A model generated the notes under the pieces. It made no database searches. It was not told the origin of the DNA and was given only the letters and a program-made list of their open reading frames with translations. A stretch of 64,000 nt of DNA. Origin: Sulfurospirillum sp036802865 (GTDB taxonomy: Bacteria > Campylobacterota > Campylobacteria > Campylobacterales > Sulfurospirillaceae). Location: the NCBI RefSeq assembly GCF_036802865.1, contig NZ_DAIRVK010000004.1, forward strand, positions 1-64,000. Direction: 5' to 3'. Position numbers and translations under genes: made by a program. Shown here piece after piece: positions 32,387-40,969 of this stretch (position 1 is the stretch's first letter; every line of letters starts with the position of its first letter).

Positions 32387-33388
32387 ATGATATTAAGCAT
32401 TGAAAGTAGTTGCGATGATAGCTCTATCGCTATCACACGCATAAGTGACGCAAAACTCCTGTTTCATAAAAAAATATCCCAAGATGCCGAACATGCGCAG
32501 TATGGTGGCGTTGTACCCGAACTTGCGGCACGTTTGCATGCGGTGACGCTTCCTAAAATACTTGAAGAGACAAAGTCTTATTTTATGGAGCTTAAAGCCA
32601 TCGCTGTGACGAATGAACCTGGACTTTCGGTCACACTCGTTGAGGGTGTTAGCATGGCAAAAGCGCTGAGTGTTGCGCTGAATCTCCCTCTTCTTGGAAT
32701 CAATCACCTTAAAGGTCACATCTGCTCTTTGTTTATCGAAGATGAAACACGCTTTCCGATGGATGTTTTGCTCGTTTCTGGTGGGCATACACAGCTTTTA
32801 CATGTAAAGAGTTTGGAAGAGATAAAACTTCTTGCAACGACGATGGATGACAGCTTTGGCGAGAGTTTCGATAAAGTGGGTAAAATGCTTGGGCTTCCCT
32901 ATCCTGCGGGTGCTATTATCGAAAGTTATGCTAAAAGAGGCGATGCCAAGCGGTTCGATTTTACCATTCCTCTTCAAGGAACGTCCTCATCTTTACTTGC
33001 TTTTAGCTATTCAGGACTTAAAAATCAAGTGAGGCTCTGCATTGAAGCGCAAGAAAATATGGATGAACAAACCCTTTGTGACATCTGCGCTTCATTTCAA
33101 CGTGTTGCGGTTGCCCATCTGATGCAAAAGATTAAAAAAGCATACAAAGAGCGTGCAGTTGAGCATTTTGGAGTAGTGGGTGGTGCGAGTGCAAATCTCT
33201 ACTTACGCCGCGAACTTGAAGCTTTTTGTAGCTCAAAAAAAGCGAAGTTGCACACTGCAAAAATGGAATTTTGCTCTGACAATGCAGCTATGATAGGAAG
33301 ATGTGCAGTAGAGGCTTATGCTCAAAAAGCATTCGTTAGCCTCGCTGATTTGAAAGTGCGTAGCTCTTCAAAGGATATTTTCTTTTAA
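32387..33388 (+). CDS. tsaD: tRNA N6-threonylcarbamoyladenosine transferase TsaD
   Basis: 333 residues, typical length. TsaD joins threonylcarbamoyl-AMP to A37 of ANN-decoding tRNAs, with TsaB and TsaE. The ATPase-like fold starts with LSIESSCDDSS; the metal-binding pair is in GINHLKGHI (near residues 106-110); SGGHTQLL and VVGGASANLYLR are conserved. It abuts the upstream M15 peptidase gene and converges on the SDR gene with only four bases between. An exact TTACATGTAA lies in its codons at 32798. Confidence 0.95.
   Translation: MILSIESSCDDSSIAITRISDAKLLFHKKISQDAEHAQYGGVVPELAARLHAVTLPKILEETKSYFMELKAIAVTNEPGLSVTLVEGVSMAKALSVALNLPLLGINHLKGHICSLFIEDETRFPMDVLLVSGGHTQLLHVKSLEEIKLLATTMDDSFGESFDKVGKMLGLPYPAGAIIESYAKRGDAKRFDFTIPLQGTSSSLLAFSYSGLKNQVRLCIEAQENMDEQTLCDICASFQRVAVAHLMQKIKKAYKERAVEHFGVVGGASANLYLRRELEAFCSSKKAKLHTAKMEFCSDNAAMIGRCAVEAYAQKAFVSLADLKVRSSSKDIFF
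32798..32807. repeat. TTACATGTAA palindrome in coding sequence
   Basis: Exact copy in tsaD (reading LHVK), followed by AG as in most copies. Confidence 0.6.
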
Positions 33389-33392
33389 TTTT

Positions 33393-34088
33393 TTAGCGTG
33401 GGAAAGATCCGTTGTTAATATCAATCACCGTACCATTAATGTACTCAGGTGATTCTGTCGCAAGCCAAACAATCGTTTTGGCAATTTCTTCAGGCTCTGC
33501 AAATCGCTTTGAAATGACGGATTTTAAAAAAGCTTCTTGACGTGCGGGTGGAATGGTGTTGAGCATGTCCGTTGCGACAGGACTTGGTGCAACTGCATTG
33601 ACAATAATTTTGCCTTCAAAGATTTTTGAGAAGCTTTTTGTGGCATTGATAAGCCCTGCTTTGGTTATGCCATACCAAACATCAGGATGTCCAATCTGCC
33701 CTGCAATAGAGGTGTTGTTGACAATACGCCCACTTTTTTTCAGCATATTTTTTGCCACTTCTTCCATTAATTTCACAGGTGCTTCAAGGTTGACTTTAAG
33801 CATGGTATTAATTTGGGCATTTCCATAATTTTGGTAAGGGATTGAATACATCACTCCAGCATTATTGATAAGAATATCGATGGGTGGAAGCGAGTCGATA
33901 AGTGCGGAAATAGCATTAACGTGCACTAAATCAAATAGGATAGTTTTAATATGCGGATGTGTTGATAATTCAAAATTTTTAAAATCACGGGCAAGGATAA
34001 TGACGTCACAGTCCAATGCTAAAAATGCCTTTGTTACTTCAAGACCTATGCCTTTATTGCCACCCGTAATTAAAACAGTTTTGCGCAT
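33393..34088 (-). CDS. Short-chain dehydrogenase/reductase
   Basis: 231 residues, classical SDR. The cofactor loop ITGGNKGIGLEVTKAF is at residues 6-21, NNAGVMYSIPY near 85, and the catalytic YGITK (Tyr-x-x-x-Lys) near 148, with the Ser of NNTSIAGQIG upstream. The GINxG-like loop and PEEIAKTIVWLATESPEYINGTVIDINNG ending resemble FabG/3-oxoacyl reductase-type enzymes, but the substrate is not assignable. It is 12 bases after murB on the minus strand. Confidence 0.88.
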   Translation of the reverse strand: MRKTVLITGGNKGIGLEVTKAFLALDCDVIILARDFKNFELSTHPHIKTILFDLVHVNAISALIDSLPPIDILINNAGVMYSIPYQNYGNAQINTMLKVNLEAPVKLMEEVAKNMLKKSGRIVNNTSIAGQIGHPDVWYGITKAGLINATKSFSKIFEGKIIVNAVAPSPVATDMLNTIPPARQEAFLKSVISKRFAEPEEIAKTIVWLATESPEYINGTVIDINNGSFPR

Positions 34089-34100
34089 GAATGTTCCCTT

Positions 34101-34880
34101 TTATTGTTTTAAAATAATAATCTCTTCTTCAAGTCTCACACCAAATTGGTTTAAAACCTCTTCTTTGACAGCGGAGATAAGTTCAATGGCTTCCTCGTAA
34201 GTACCGCCTCCAAGATTGACTAAGAAGTTGGCATGAACATTGCTGAACATCATATTCCCCACTTGCTTGCCTTTAAAGCCAGCCTCTTCAATGAGCTGAC
34301 CTGCAAAGTGTCCCACAGGATTTTTAAAACAACTCCCTGCACTAGGCTCTTTGGGTTGATTGTCACGCATTTTTTTAAACATGGCGAGTAGATTTGTATC
34401 AAAACCACTTTTGCAAGCAAAGGTCGCTTCATAGACAATGCCTTCGATTCTAGCGAAGCGGTAGCCATGTTCGATGGATTCTTTTTTTATCCACCCTTTT
34501 TCGGTGCGAATGGCGATGAGGTCATTGAAAATTTCCCACGTTTTAAGTCCTGCATTCATAGCCACCATGCCACCCAATGTTCCGGGGAGTTTTTGCATCA
34601 GCTCAAAACCTGCAAGATCGTGTTTTTTGGCAAAAGAGAGGATTTTCCCACTGGGTGTTGCACCACCTATGTGTAAAACAGTACCTTCAAGATAAATGAA
34701 GTCAAAAGATTTATCTAACATCGCCAAAGGAGGTGGAGTAGGGCTAACTAAAAGGTTGTTTGCTCCACCAATGAGTTTATAATCTTGGGGCAGCGGTATG
34801 ATAGTATCAAGCAGTAAAACATTCAGTACGGGACCAATTTTAATGCTGGAATAGGTCGAAAAATTAATGGATTTGGTCAT
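34101..34880 (-). CDS. murB: UDP-N-acetylenolpyruvoylglucosamine reductase MurB
   Basis: 259 residues, the short form seen in Campylobacterota. MurB reduces UDP-GlcNAc-enolpyruvate to UDP-MurNAc with NADPH and FAD. FAD-binding parts are seen in KLIGGANNLLVSP and LQKLPGTLGGMVAMNAG, and the proton-donor Ser in PSAGSCFKNP. The C-terminal VHANFLVNLGGGTYEEAIEL is also typical. It starts one base after the fliQ stop, a fliQ-murB pairing I also know from C. jejuni. Confidence 0.93.
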   Translation of the reverse strand: MTKSINFSTYSSIKIGPVLNVLLLDTIIPLPQDYKLIGGANNLLVSPTPPPLAMLDKSFDFIYLEGTVLHIGGATPSGKILSFAKKHDLAGFELMQKLPGTLGGMVAMNAGLKTWEIFNDLIAIRTEKGWIKKESIEHGYRFARIEGIVYEATFACKSGFDTNLLAMFKKMRDNQPKEPSAGSCFKNPVGHFAGQLIEEAGFKGKQVGNMMFSNVHANFLVNLGGGTYEEAIELISAVKEEVLNQFGVRLEEEIIILKQ

Positions 34881-35147
34881 TTAAAAGACAAATGAGGGAA
34901 TAAGCTCGATCATGCGGGTTGTAAACTCGATCATCATGTTCATCATCCACGGCATTGTAAAGATGGCGACAACGATGGTAATAAGAACTTTGGGTACAAA
35001 ACTAAGTGTTGATTCATTGATTTGAGTAACCGCTTGAAAAATACTAATGGCAAGACCTGCAATAAGACCAGCCATGAGCATAGGCATGGAAAGTAAGAGC
35101 GCTATTTTAAACGTTTCGACGCCCAGACCAATGAGTTTAGCTTCCAT
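34881..35147 (-). CDS. fliQ: Flagellar export apparatus protein FliQ
   Basis: 88 residues with two membrane helices (about 16-40 and 52-75). The sequence GLIAGLAISIFQAVTQINESTLSFVPKVL is the family hallmark. FliQ forms part of the FliP-FliQ-FliR core export gate of the flagellar type III secretion system in the inner membrane. It is the only export-apparatus gene in the window; flagellin genes are 9 kb away. It lies between mqnD and murB on the minus strand. Confidence 0.95.
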   Translation of the reverse strand: MEAKLIGLGVETFKIALLLSMPMLMAGLIAGLAISIFQAVTQINESTLSFVPKVLITIVVAIFTMPWMMNMMIEFTTRMIELIPSFVF

Positions 35148-35158
35148 AAAATGCCTTT

Positions 35159-36022
35159 CTAGCTGTTTCGCAACGCTTCGTATTCTTTAGGAATAAGATA
35201 GTCAGATGCTTTAATTTGTTGATCGTAAAAACCATGTTTATAGCCGATTTCAAAAAGTGTATCAATCGCTTGATACTGAATGTCGCTCATCTCGATAGAG
35301 TTTTCATTGGCATAGAGACCAAGGTATTTTTTGAGTGTTGCTTGGTCCACTCGAACAAGATTACGTTCTAAAAGCATTTTTGAAAGAAGTCCTTGATGGG
35401 TATGGGCAATGTCAACCGCTTGAATCAGAGCATTTTCACAGTCAATTGCTCGTAAAATTGGCATTGAACGACGTAGCGCCATGCCTCCAAGAGGTAAAGG
35501 AAGTTCTGCTTGGCAAAGCTCTTTCCATATATCCCAGAGTTCTCGCTCCACTACAAGTTCATCACTAAAATTAAGGATGCTCTCATGAATTAAAACACCA
35601 GCATCTACTTCGTTATCAAGAACGGCTTGTTCGATCTCTAAAAAGTTTTTGTAAACAATACGCGCTTCAGGATATGCGATTTTGAAAAGAAGAGCATTTG
35701 TGGTATGGGTACCGCTAAGGGCAACTTTAAAATTCTTTTTAAGCTTCGTCTCTTTTTTCTTTACAAGTTTAGGACCATAACCTTCGCCAAAGCTTACCGC
35801 CGTACGTAAAAGAGCATATTCACTGCGAATTTTTGGATAAAGCGCAAAGCTAATCGCAGTAATGTCATAACTGTTTTTAAGGGCTTCAAGGTTGAGCGTT
35901 TCAATGTCCAAGGCTATATTTTCAAAACTAAGATTCTGTGTGCTCACCCAACCAAATTTGATGGCATAATACATAAAAATATCGTCTGCATCAGGTGAAT
36001 GTGCTACGCTAATCGTTTTCAA
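35159..36022 (-). CDS. mqnD: 1,4-Dihydroxy-6-naphthoate synthase MqnD
   Basis: 287 residues. MqnD converts cyclic de-hypoxanthine futalosine to 1,4-dihydroxy-6-naphthoate in the futalosine route to menaquinone, used by Campylobacterota instead of the MenF-E pathway. AHSPDADDIFMYYAI at the N-terminus, DITAISFALYPKI and GVLIHESILNF match the periplasmic-binding-protein-like MqnD fold. Other mqn genes are not in the window. It is read toward fliQ after 11 bases. The MqnA homologue has a related fold, but the N-terminal SPDxDD motif favours MqnD. Confidence 0.88.
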   Translation of the reverse strand: MKTISVAHSPDADDIFMYYAIKFGWVSTQNLSFENIALDIETLNLEALKNSYDITAISFALYPKIRSEYALLRTAVSFGEGYGPKLVKKKETKLKKNFKVALSGTHTTNALLFKIAYPEARIVYKNFLEIEQAVLDNEVDAGVLIHESILNFSDELVVERELWDIWKELCQAELPLPLGGMALRRSMPILRAIDCENALIQAVDIAHTHQGLLSKMLLERNLVRVDQATLKKYLGLYANENSIEMSDIQYQAIDTLFEIGYKHGFYDQQIKASDYLIPKEYEALRNS

Positions 36023-36078
36023 AAAGTATCCTTGTAAAAGTGTTAGGATTATTTTAACATATTACATATTGAAATATT

Positions 36079-36107
36079 TTGAACTGCTTCTAAATAAATT
36101 GTATAGA
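36079..36107 (+). promoter_or_regulatory. Candidate recA promoter
   Basis: TTGAAC (36079-36084), a 17-base spacer and TATAGA (36102-36107) followed by AT, 66 bases before the recA start. No clear SOS box is seen in the 151-base gap. Confidence 0.4.
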
Positions 36108-36173
36108 ATTGCTTCAAAGGGCTTTTTCAAGCTCAAAATGATAAAATATTAACACTATAAATGAGGTACTACA

Positions 36174-37217
36174 ATGCAAATCGATGAAAATAAAAGAAAA
36201 GCGCTTGACTTAGCGATCAAGCAGATTGACAAAGCGTTTGGAAAAGGTGCTCTTGTAAGACTTGGCGATAAAGTTGTGGAACCAATTGCTTCAATCAGTA
36301 CAGGTTCTATTGGATTGGATCTTGCGCTTGGAATCGGTGGTATTCCACAAGGTCGTATTATTGAAATTTATGGACCTGAAAGTTCAGGAAAAACGACACT
36401 GTCACTTCAAATTATTGCAGAATCCCAAGCAAAAGGTAGCATCTGCGCCTTTGTTGATGCTGAGCATGCTCTTGATGTAAAATATGCGGGTAATCTAGGT
36501 GTTGACATTGAAAATCTTTTGGTTTCACAACCCGATTTTGGTGAACAAGCTCTTGACATTGTTGAGACACTAGCACGTAGTGGTGCGGTGGATGTTATTG
36601 TTATTGACTCGGTAGCGGCACTGACACCAAAGAGTGAGATTGAAGGCGATATGGGCGATTCGCACATGGGTGTTCAAGCAAGACTTATGAGTCAAGCACT
36701 CCGTAAACTCACAGCGGTTGTGCACAAGATGAATACGACGGTTATTTTTATTAACCAAATTCGTATGAAAATCGGTACGATGGGTTATGGCTCACCTGAA
36801 ACCACAACAGGCGGTAATGCCTTGAAGTTTTATGCTTCAGTACGTATCGATGTACGTAAAATTGCGACACTGAAACAAGGTGAAGAGCAGATTGGTAACA
36901 GAGTTAAAGCAAAAGTCATTAAAAATAAAGTGGCTCCTCCGTTTCGTCAAGCAGAGTTTGATATTATGTTCGGCGAAGGAATTTCAAAAGAGGGCGAAAT
37001 GGTCGATTATGGTGTCAAACTTGACATCATCGATAAGAGTGGTGCTTGGTTTAGTTACAATGAAACAAAACTGGGACAAGGAAGAGAAAATGTGAAAGCA
37101 TTTTTGAAAGAAAACAAAGAGTTAGCGTTAGAAATTGAAGATAAAATCAAACAAGCAATCGGTGGCAATGCAATGGTCATGACATGTGGTGCCGATGAGA
37201 TAAAGGAAGATGAATGA
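36174..37217 (+). CDS. recA: Recombinase RecA
   Basis: 347 residues. RecA forms filaments on single-stranded DNA for homologous recombination and SOS signalling. Walker A is GPESSGKTTL (about 66-75), Walker B VIVIDSVAAL, and loops L1/L2 include GDSHMGVQARLMSQALRKL and GGNALKFYASVRIDVRK. GAGG lies before the ATG. The stop overlaps the enolase start as ATGA, so eno is translationally coupled, an order also known from C. jejuni. No LexA-type box is obvious, in line with Campylobacterota generally lacking LexA. Confidence 0.97.
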   Translation: MQIDENKRKALDLAIKQIDKAFGKGALVRLGDKVVEPIASISTGSIGLDLALGIGGIPQGRIIEIYGPESSGKTTLSLQIIAESQAKGSICAFVDAEHALDVKYAGNLGVDIENLLVSQPDFGEQALDIVETLARSGAVDVIVIDSVAALTPKSEIEGDMGDSHMGVQARLMSQALRKLTAVVHKMNTTVIFINQIRMKIGTMGYGSPETTTGGNALKFYASVRIDVRKIATLKQGEEQIGNRVKAKVIKNKVAPPFRQAEFDIMFGEGISKEGEMVDYGVKLDIIDKSGAWFSYNETKLGQGRENVKAFLKENKELALEIEDKIKQAIGGNAMVMTCGADEIKEDE

Positions 37218-38485
37218 TCTATATTGAAGATATTGCAGCAGACGAAGTACTCGACAGTCGTGGCAATCCAACGGTACGTGCAAAAGTAACGCTTAGTGAT
37301 GGCACGTGTGCCAGCGCTATCGTACCAAGTGGTGCAAGTACAGGTAAAAGAGAAGCCTTAGAGCTAAGAGATGCAGACAGTCGTTACATGGGCAAAGGTG
37401 TTCTTAAAGCATGTGAAAATGTTAACACTGAAATTTCTGATGAATTGATTGGACTTAACCCATTTAATCAAGCTGCAATTGATGAAGCAATGAAAAAATT
37501 GGATGGCACAGACAATTATGGTCGTTTAGGTGCAAACGCAGTATTGGGTGTTTCTATGGCTGTAGCGCGCGCTGCTGCACTTAGCCTTGGTGTTCCACTT
37601 TATCGTTACCTTGGAGGCAGTAATGCCATGACACTTCCAACGCCTATGTTTAACATCATCAATGGTGGAAGCCATGCCAATAACAGCGTTGATTTTCAAG
37701 AATATATGATTATGCCTCTTAACTTTGAAAATTTTGGAGATGCACTAAGATCGTGTGTTGAGGTTTATCACCAACTTAAAAAAATCATTGCAGGTATGGG
37801 CGAGAGTACAGCTCTTGGTGATGAAGGTGGCTTTGCTCCAAACCTCAAAGACAATGAAGAACCGATTAAAGTGATTATGCAAGCAATTGAAAAAGCTGGA
37901 TATAAACCTGGCGTTGATATTGCTATTGCACTGGATGTCGCAAGTAGCGAACTTGTGTGTGAAGGTGGCTATAAACTTGAATCAGAAAAGAGAACATTGA
38001 GCAGTGCTGAACTTGTTGCGTACTACGAAAATCTTTGTGCAAAATATCCTATTGTCTCTATTGAAGATGGTTTAAGTGAAGATGACTGGGCTGGCTGGAA
38101 ACTCTTGACTGAAAAACTTGGCACAAAAGTTCAACTTGTAGGTGATGATCTTTTTGTTACCAATGAGAAAATCTTAGCGGAAGGTATCGCTAAAGGTGTC
38201 GGTAATGCGATCTTAATCAAGCCAAATCAAATTGGAACTGTTACTGAAACGATGAGAACAGTGCGTCTTGCACAACGCAATAATTATAAATGCGTTATGA
38301 GTCATAGAAGTGGTGAGAGTGAAGATGCATTTATCGCTGATTTTGCAGTGGCACTTAACACAGGTGAAATCAAAACGGGTGCAACTGCACGTGGAGAGAG
38401 AACAGCTAAATACAATCGTTTATTAGAGATTGATAAAGAGCTTGAGCTTGGCGAGTACATAGGAAAACAACTCTTTACTAAATGA
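37214..38485 (+). CDS. eno: Enolase
   Basis: 423 residues. Enolase interconverts 2-phosphoglycerate and phosphoenolpyruvate, here mainly for gluconeogenesis in a Campylobacterota setting. Conserved parts include SRGNPTV, SGASTGKREALELRD, the metal site VSIEDGLSEDDWAGW and VGDDLFVTN, and the catalytic-loop signature LIKPNQIGTVTET followed by SHRSGESEDAFIADFAV. It overlaps recA and the following FtsB-like gene by four bases each (ATGA), so three genes are coupled. Confidence 0.97.
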   Translation: MIYIEDIAADEVLDSRGNPTVRAKVTLSDGTCASAIVPSGASTGKREALELRDADSRYMGKGVLKACENVNTEISDELIGLNPFNQAAIDEAMKKLDGTDNYGRLGANAVLGVSMAVARAAALSLGVPLYRYLGGSNAMTLPTPMFNIINGGSHANNSVDFQEYMIMPLNFENFGDALRSCVEVYHQLKKIIAGMGESTALGDEGGFAPNLKDNEEPIKVIMQAIEKAGYKPGVDIAIALDVASSELVCEGGYKLESEKRTLSSAELVAYYENLCAKYPIVSIEDGLSEDDWAGWKLLTEKLGTKVQLVGDDLFVTNEKILAEGIAKGVGNAILIKPNQIGTVTETMRTVRLAQRNNYKCVMSHRSGESEDAFIADFAVALNTGEIKTGATARGERTAKYNRLLEIDKELELGEYIGKQLFTK

Positions 38486-38754
38486 GTGACGTTTTAGATG
38501 AATTTGACGATGAAGCCGAAGAGAGTGGGCGATCTGCTCTCTTTTATCTTAAAATTTTATCGTTAGTTGCTGTAGTCGTTGGATTTGGCTTATATATAGG
38601 CGATGTTTTATTTGGTAAAAGTTCACTGGATGTTCTTTTAAACCTCCAATCCGATAAAGATACCTTGACTTCAAAAATCAAAAGTCTCAAAGATGAGAAT
38701 GCTGTGTTACAAAAAGAGTATTTTGAATTACGACAATTGGACCCCGATAGATAA
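38482..38754 (+). CDS. FtsB/DivIC-like septum protein
   Basis: 90 residues. A short acidic cytoplasmic tail (DVLDEFDDEAEESG), one membrane helix (about 23-45, ILSLVAVVVGFGLYIGDVLF), and a periplasmic coiled coil (about 50-85, LLNLQSDKDTLTSKIKSLKDENAVLQKEYFEL). This is the FtsB/FtsL/DivIC layout; FtsB-like proteins link FtsQ and FtsL in the divisome. Identity is from architecture and its known place after eno in this group, not a strong sequence motif. It overlaps eno as ATGA and is followed by the AMIN gene after 12 bases. Confidence 0.75.
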   Translation: MSDVLDEFDDEAEESGRSALFYLKILSLVAVVVGFGLYIGDVLFGKSSLDVLLNLQSDKDTLTSKIKSLKDENAVLQKEYFELRQLDPDR

Positions 38755-38766
38755 TAAGGAGAACAG

Positions 38767-39495
38767 ATGCAGAAGATTCTTTGGCTTTTTCTATCTCTTG
38801 CCGTGATTATAGAGGCGAGAGAAAATCCTTTCGAGACAGGTATATCTCCTCAAACTGCTGGTAAAGCTACACAAATTAAAGATGAAAGAACAGATTTTAG
38901 CACGACATCATTAAATCTTCCTAGTAGTGCACGTATTTTAAAAAGTGCTTCTGTGACTTTTCAAAATTTAGATGGTTCTATTAGCGAAGAGATTGTTGCC
39001 ATCGAGCAAAATGTTGATTGGCATGCACCACTGATTTTAAGCCAGACAACAGATACGAATGCGACTACTCCAATATCAACCTCTATTGCTGTTCCTGAAA
39101 CAAAAAAAACTGCTGAGAAAAAAGTCTCCCCAGCCTCTATTGTTAAAGAGGAAAAAATTGTAACAACGGCTATTGCTCCAAATGTAAGTGTCGATAATAC
39201 CTTTAAACTTAACGAAGAGATCTCTTTCTATATAAATCAAAATGAAATTACTGTTTTTACGAAAGATAGCAAAATGCGAGACTTTCTCATCGCAGATCCA
39301 TATAAAGTAGTTATTGATTTTAAAAAAGAGAAGAGTGCTTATGTAACCAAAATGATAGAGTTTAAAAAAGCCTCTTTTGTTTCTGCAACATTGGGAACAC
39401 ATGATGGATTTTACCGTATTGCGATTTTACTCGATGGGCATTATCGTTATGATTTGCAGCCATTTAATGGTGGTTATATTATTAAATTGAAGTAA
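38767..39495 (+). CDS. AMIN-domain periplasmic protein
   Basis: 242 residues. A signal peptide (1-18, ending IEA) leads into a low-complexity linker rich in Thr, Ser, Pro and Lys (about 60-145). The C-terminal 95 residues form an AMIN domain: ISFYINQNEITVFTKDSKMRDFLIADPYKVVIDFKKEK and ILLDGHYRYDLQPFNGGYIIKLK. AMIN domains bind peptidoglycan and localise amidases and secretin-type proteins. Coupling with recA-eno-FtsB-like genes and the domain suggest an envelope or division role. A TACATGTAAGG stem-loop follows the stop. Confidence 0.8.
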   Translation: MQKILWLFLSLAVIIEARENPFETGISPQTAGKATQIKDERTDFSTTSLNLPSSARILKSASVTFQNLDGSISEEIVAIEQNVDWHAPLILSQTTDTNATTPISTSIAVPETKKTAEKKVSPASIVKEEKIVTTAIAPNVSVDNTFKLNEEISFYINQNEITVFTKDSKMRDFLIADPYKVVIDFKKEKSAYVTKMIEFKKASFVSATLGTHDGFYRIAILLDGHYRYDLQPFNGGYIIKLK

Positions 39496-39502
39496 AGAGA
39501 GA

Positions 39503-39529
39503 TACATGTAAGGAAAATCCTTACATGTA
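39503..39529. terminator. TACATGTAAGG inverted pair between convergent genes
   Basis: TACATGTAAGG (39503-39513) faces its exact complement (39519-39529) with a 5-base loop AAAAT; one more A-T pair can form. It fills the gap between the AMIN gene and the convergent gltA. The stem matches that at 3666-3693 exactly, and the right arm contains an exact TTACATGTAA at 39521-39530. Confidence 0.65.
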
Positions 39530-39538
39530 AAGAAGCCA

Positions 39539-40822
39539 TTAGTCAAACTTTGGCGTACGCTCTAGTGGTCCAAGATAGTGTTGACGAGGACGTGCAATCT
39601 TCATATCAGGTTGTTCTTTAAGCTCAATCCATTGAGCAATCCATCCAGGTGTTCTACCAATAACAAAAATTACCGCAAACATCTCTTTTGGAATCTTTAA
39701 TGCTTGGAGAATTAATCCTGAATAGAAGTCGATATTTGGATAGAGTTTACGTTTGATAAAGTACTCATCATTCAGTGCAATCTCTTCAATACGGTGTGCT
39801 ACAGCCATTAATTCGCTATCAATTGAAAGCTCATTGACCAATTGTTTTTGAAGATTTTTTAAAATCGTTGCACGTGGGTCAAAGTTTTTATAAACTCTGT
39901 GTCCAAATCCCATCAATCTGAATGGATCTTCTGGATCTTTAGCTTTTGCAATAAATTTATCAACATTGTCAACACTTCCAATAAGTTCAAGTTGGCGAAT
40001 AACAGACTCATTAGCGCCACCATGTGCACGACCCCAGAGCGCACCAATGCCTGCACTTATGGCTGCATAAGGATGTGCATGGGTTGAAGCAACAACACGA
40101 ACAGCAGTTGTTGACGCATTTTGTTCATGGTCTGCATGCAGTGTAAAGATAGTATCGAGTGCTTTTACTTCAATTGGCTTTAGATCAATATGATGATGAG
40201 GATAACCTCTGATCATGTATAAAAAGTTTTCAGTGAAACCTTTATCTAAATCAGGATAGATAATCGGTAAACCTTGAGAGTAGCGGTACGAAAAAGCTGC
40301 AATCGTTGGGATTTTAGCAATAATGCGATGTGCCATCTCTTTAGCTTGTTCAGGTGAATCCATATCAAGGTGATCAAAATAAAACGCGGAAAGCGCTGAA
40401 ACAGCAGCCGATAAAATTGCCATTGGATGGGCATTATCAGGGAATGCATCGAAGAGTTTACGCATACTTTCATGAATAAAAGAGCGTTTTTTCAGTTCTG
40501 CCAAGAAGTTTTTATATTCATCTTTATTGGGGAGTTCTTTATGTAAAAGTAAAAAAGCCGTATCTAAAAATGACTTCTTCGTTGCTAAATAAGCAATATC
40601 GTAACCACGATACATTAATTTACCAATGTCACCATCGATATAGGTGATACGTGAACGACAGCTTGCTGTAGATGTAAATCCACGATCAAGTGTAAACATT
40701 CCTGTAGTGCCATAGAGTGTTGCAATATCTATAACATCAGGTCCCATCGTTGACTTGAGGATCGGAAACTCATACTCTTTGCCCGTACGATTGTCGATAA
40801 GGGTAACTGACTCTTTACTCAT
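39539..40822 (-). CDS. gltA: Citrate synthase
   Basis: 427 residues from ATG at 40822, chosen because AAGGA lies 5 bases upstream; the ATG at 40828 overlaps that site. It condenses oxaloacetate and acetyl-CoA as the entry to the citric acid cycle. Active-site motifs are LHADHEQNASTTAVR, GRAHGGANESV, MGFGHRVYKNFDPR and the Asp of NIDFYSGLILQAL. Length and sequence fit the type II NADH-sensitive hexameric form. A perfect -10 TATAAT lies at 40849-40854 on the minus strand, 26 bases before the start, without a clear -35. Confidence 0.96.
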   Translation of the reverse strand: MSKESVTLIDNRTGKEYEFPILKSTMGPDVIDIATLYGTTGMFTLDRGFTSTASCRSRITYIDGDIGKLMYRGYDIAYLATKKSFLDTAFLLLHKELPNKDEYKNFLAELKKRSFIHESMRKLFDAFPDNAHPMAILSAAVSALSAFYFDHLDMDSPEQAKEMAHRIIAKIPTIAAFSYRYSQGLPIIYPDLDKGFTENFLYMIRGYPHHHIDLKPIEVKALDTIFTLHADHEQNASTTAVRVVASTHAHPYAAISAGIGALWGRAHGGANESVIRQLELIGSVDNVDKFIAKAKDPEDPFRLMGFGHRVYKNFDPRATILKNLQKQLVNELSIDSELMAVAHRIEEIALNDEYFIKRKLYPNIDFYSGLILQALKIPKEMFAVIFVIGRTPGWIAQWIELKEQPDMKIARPRQHYLGPLERTPKFD

Positions 40823-40946
40823 ACGCATCCTTTATTAAATAATAAAATATTATATCAAATTTTGTTTTGCACGCTTAATAAATTGTAAGCATTATTATAT
40901 TAGAGAGAAGAATATTAAAAAAGTTAGTTTGAAAGTTTTAGGTAGA

Positions 40947-40969
40947 GCGTAGCAGTAAAACTGCTACGC
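40947..40969 (-). terminator. Stem-loop across the bioB stop codon
   Basis: A perfect 9-bp inverted repeat (40947-40955 with 40961-40969), 5-base loop, including the last codons and stop of bioB. It is followed on the minus strand by CTCTACCTAAAAC, so it is at best a weak terminator. Confidence 0.45.
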
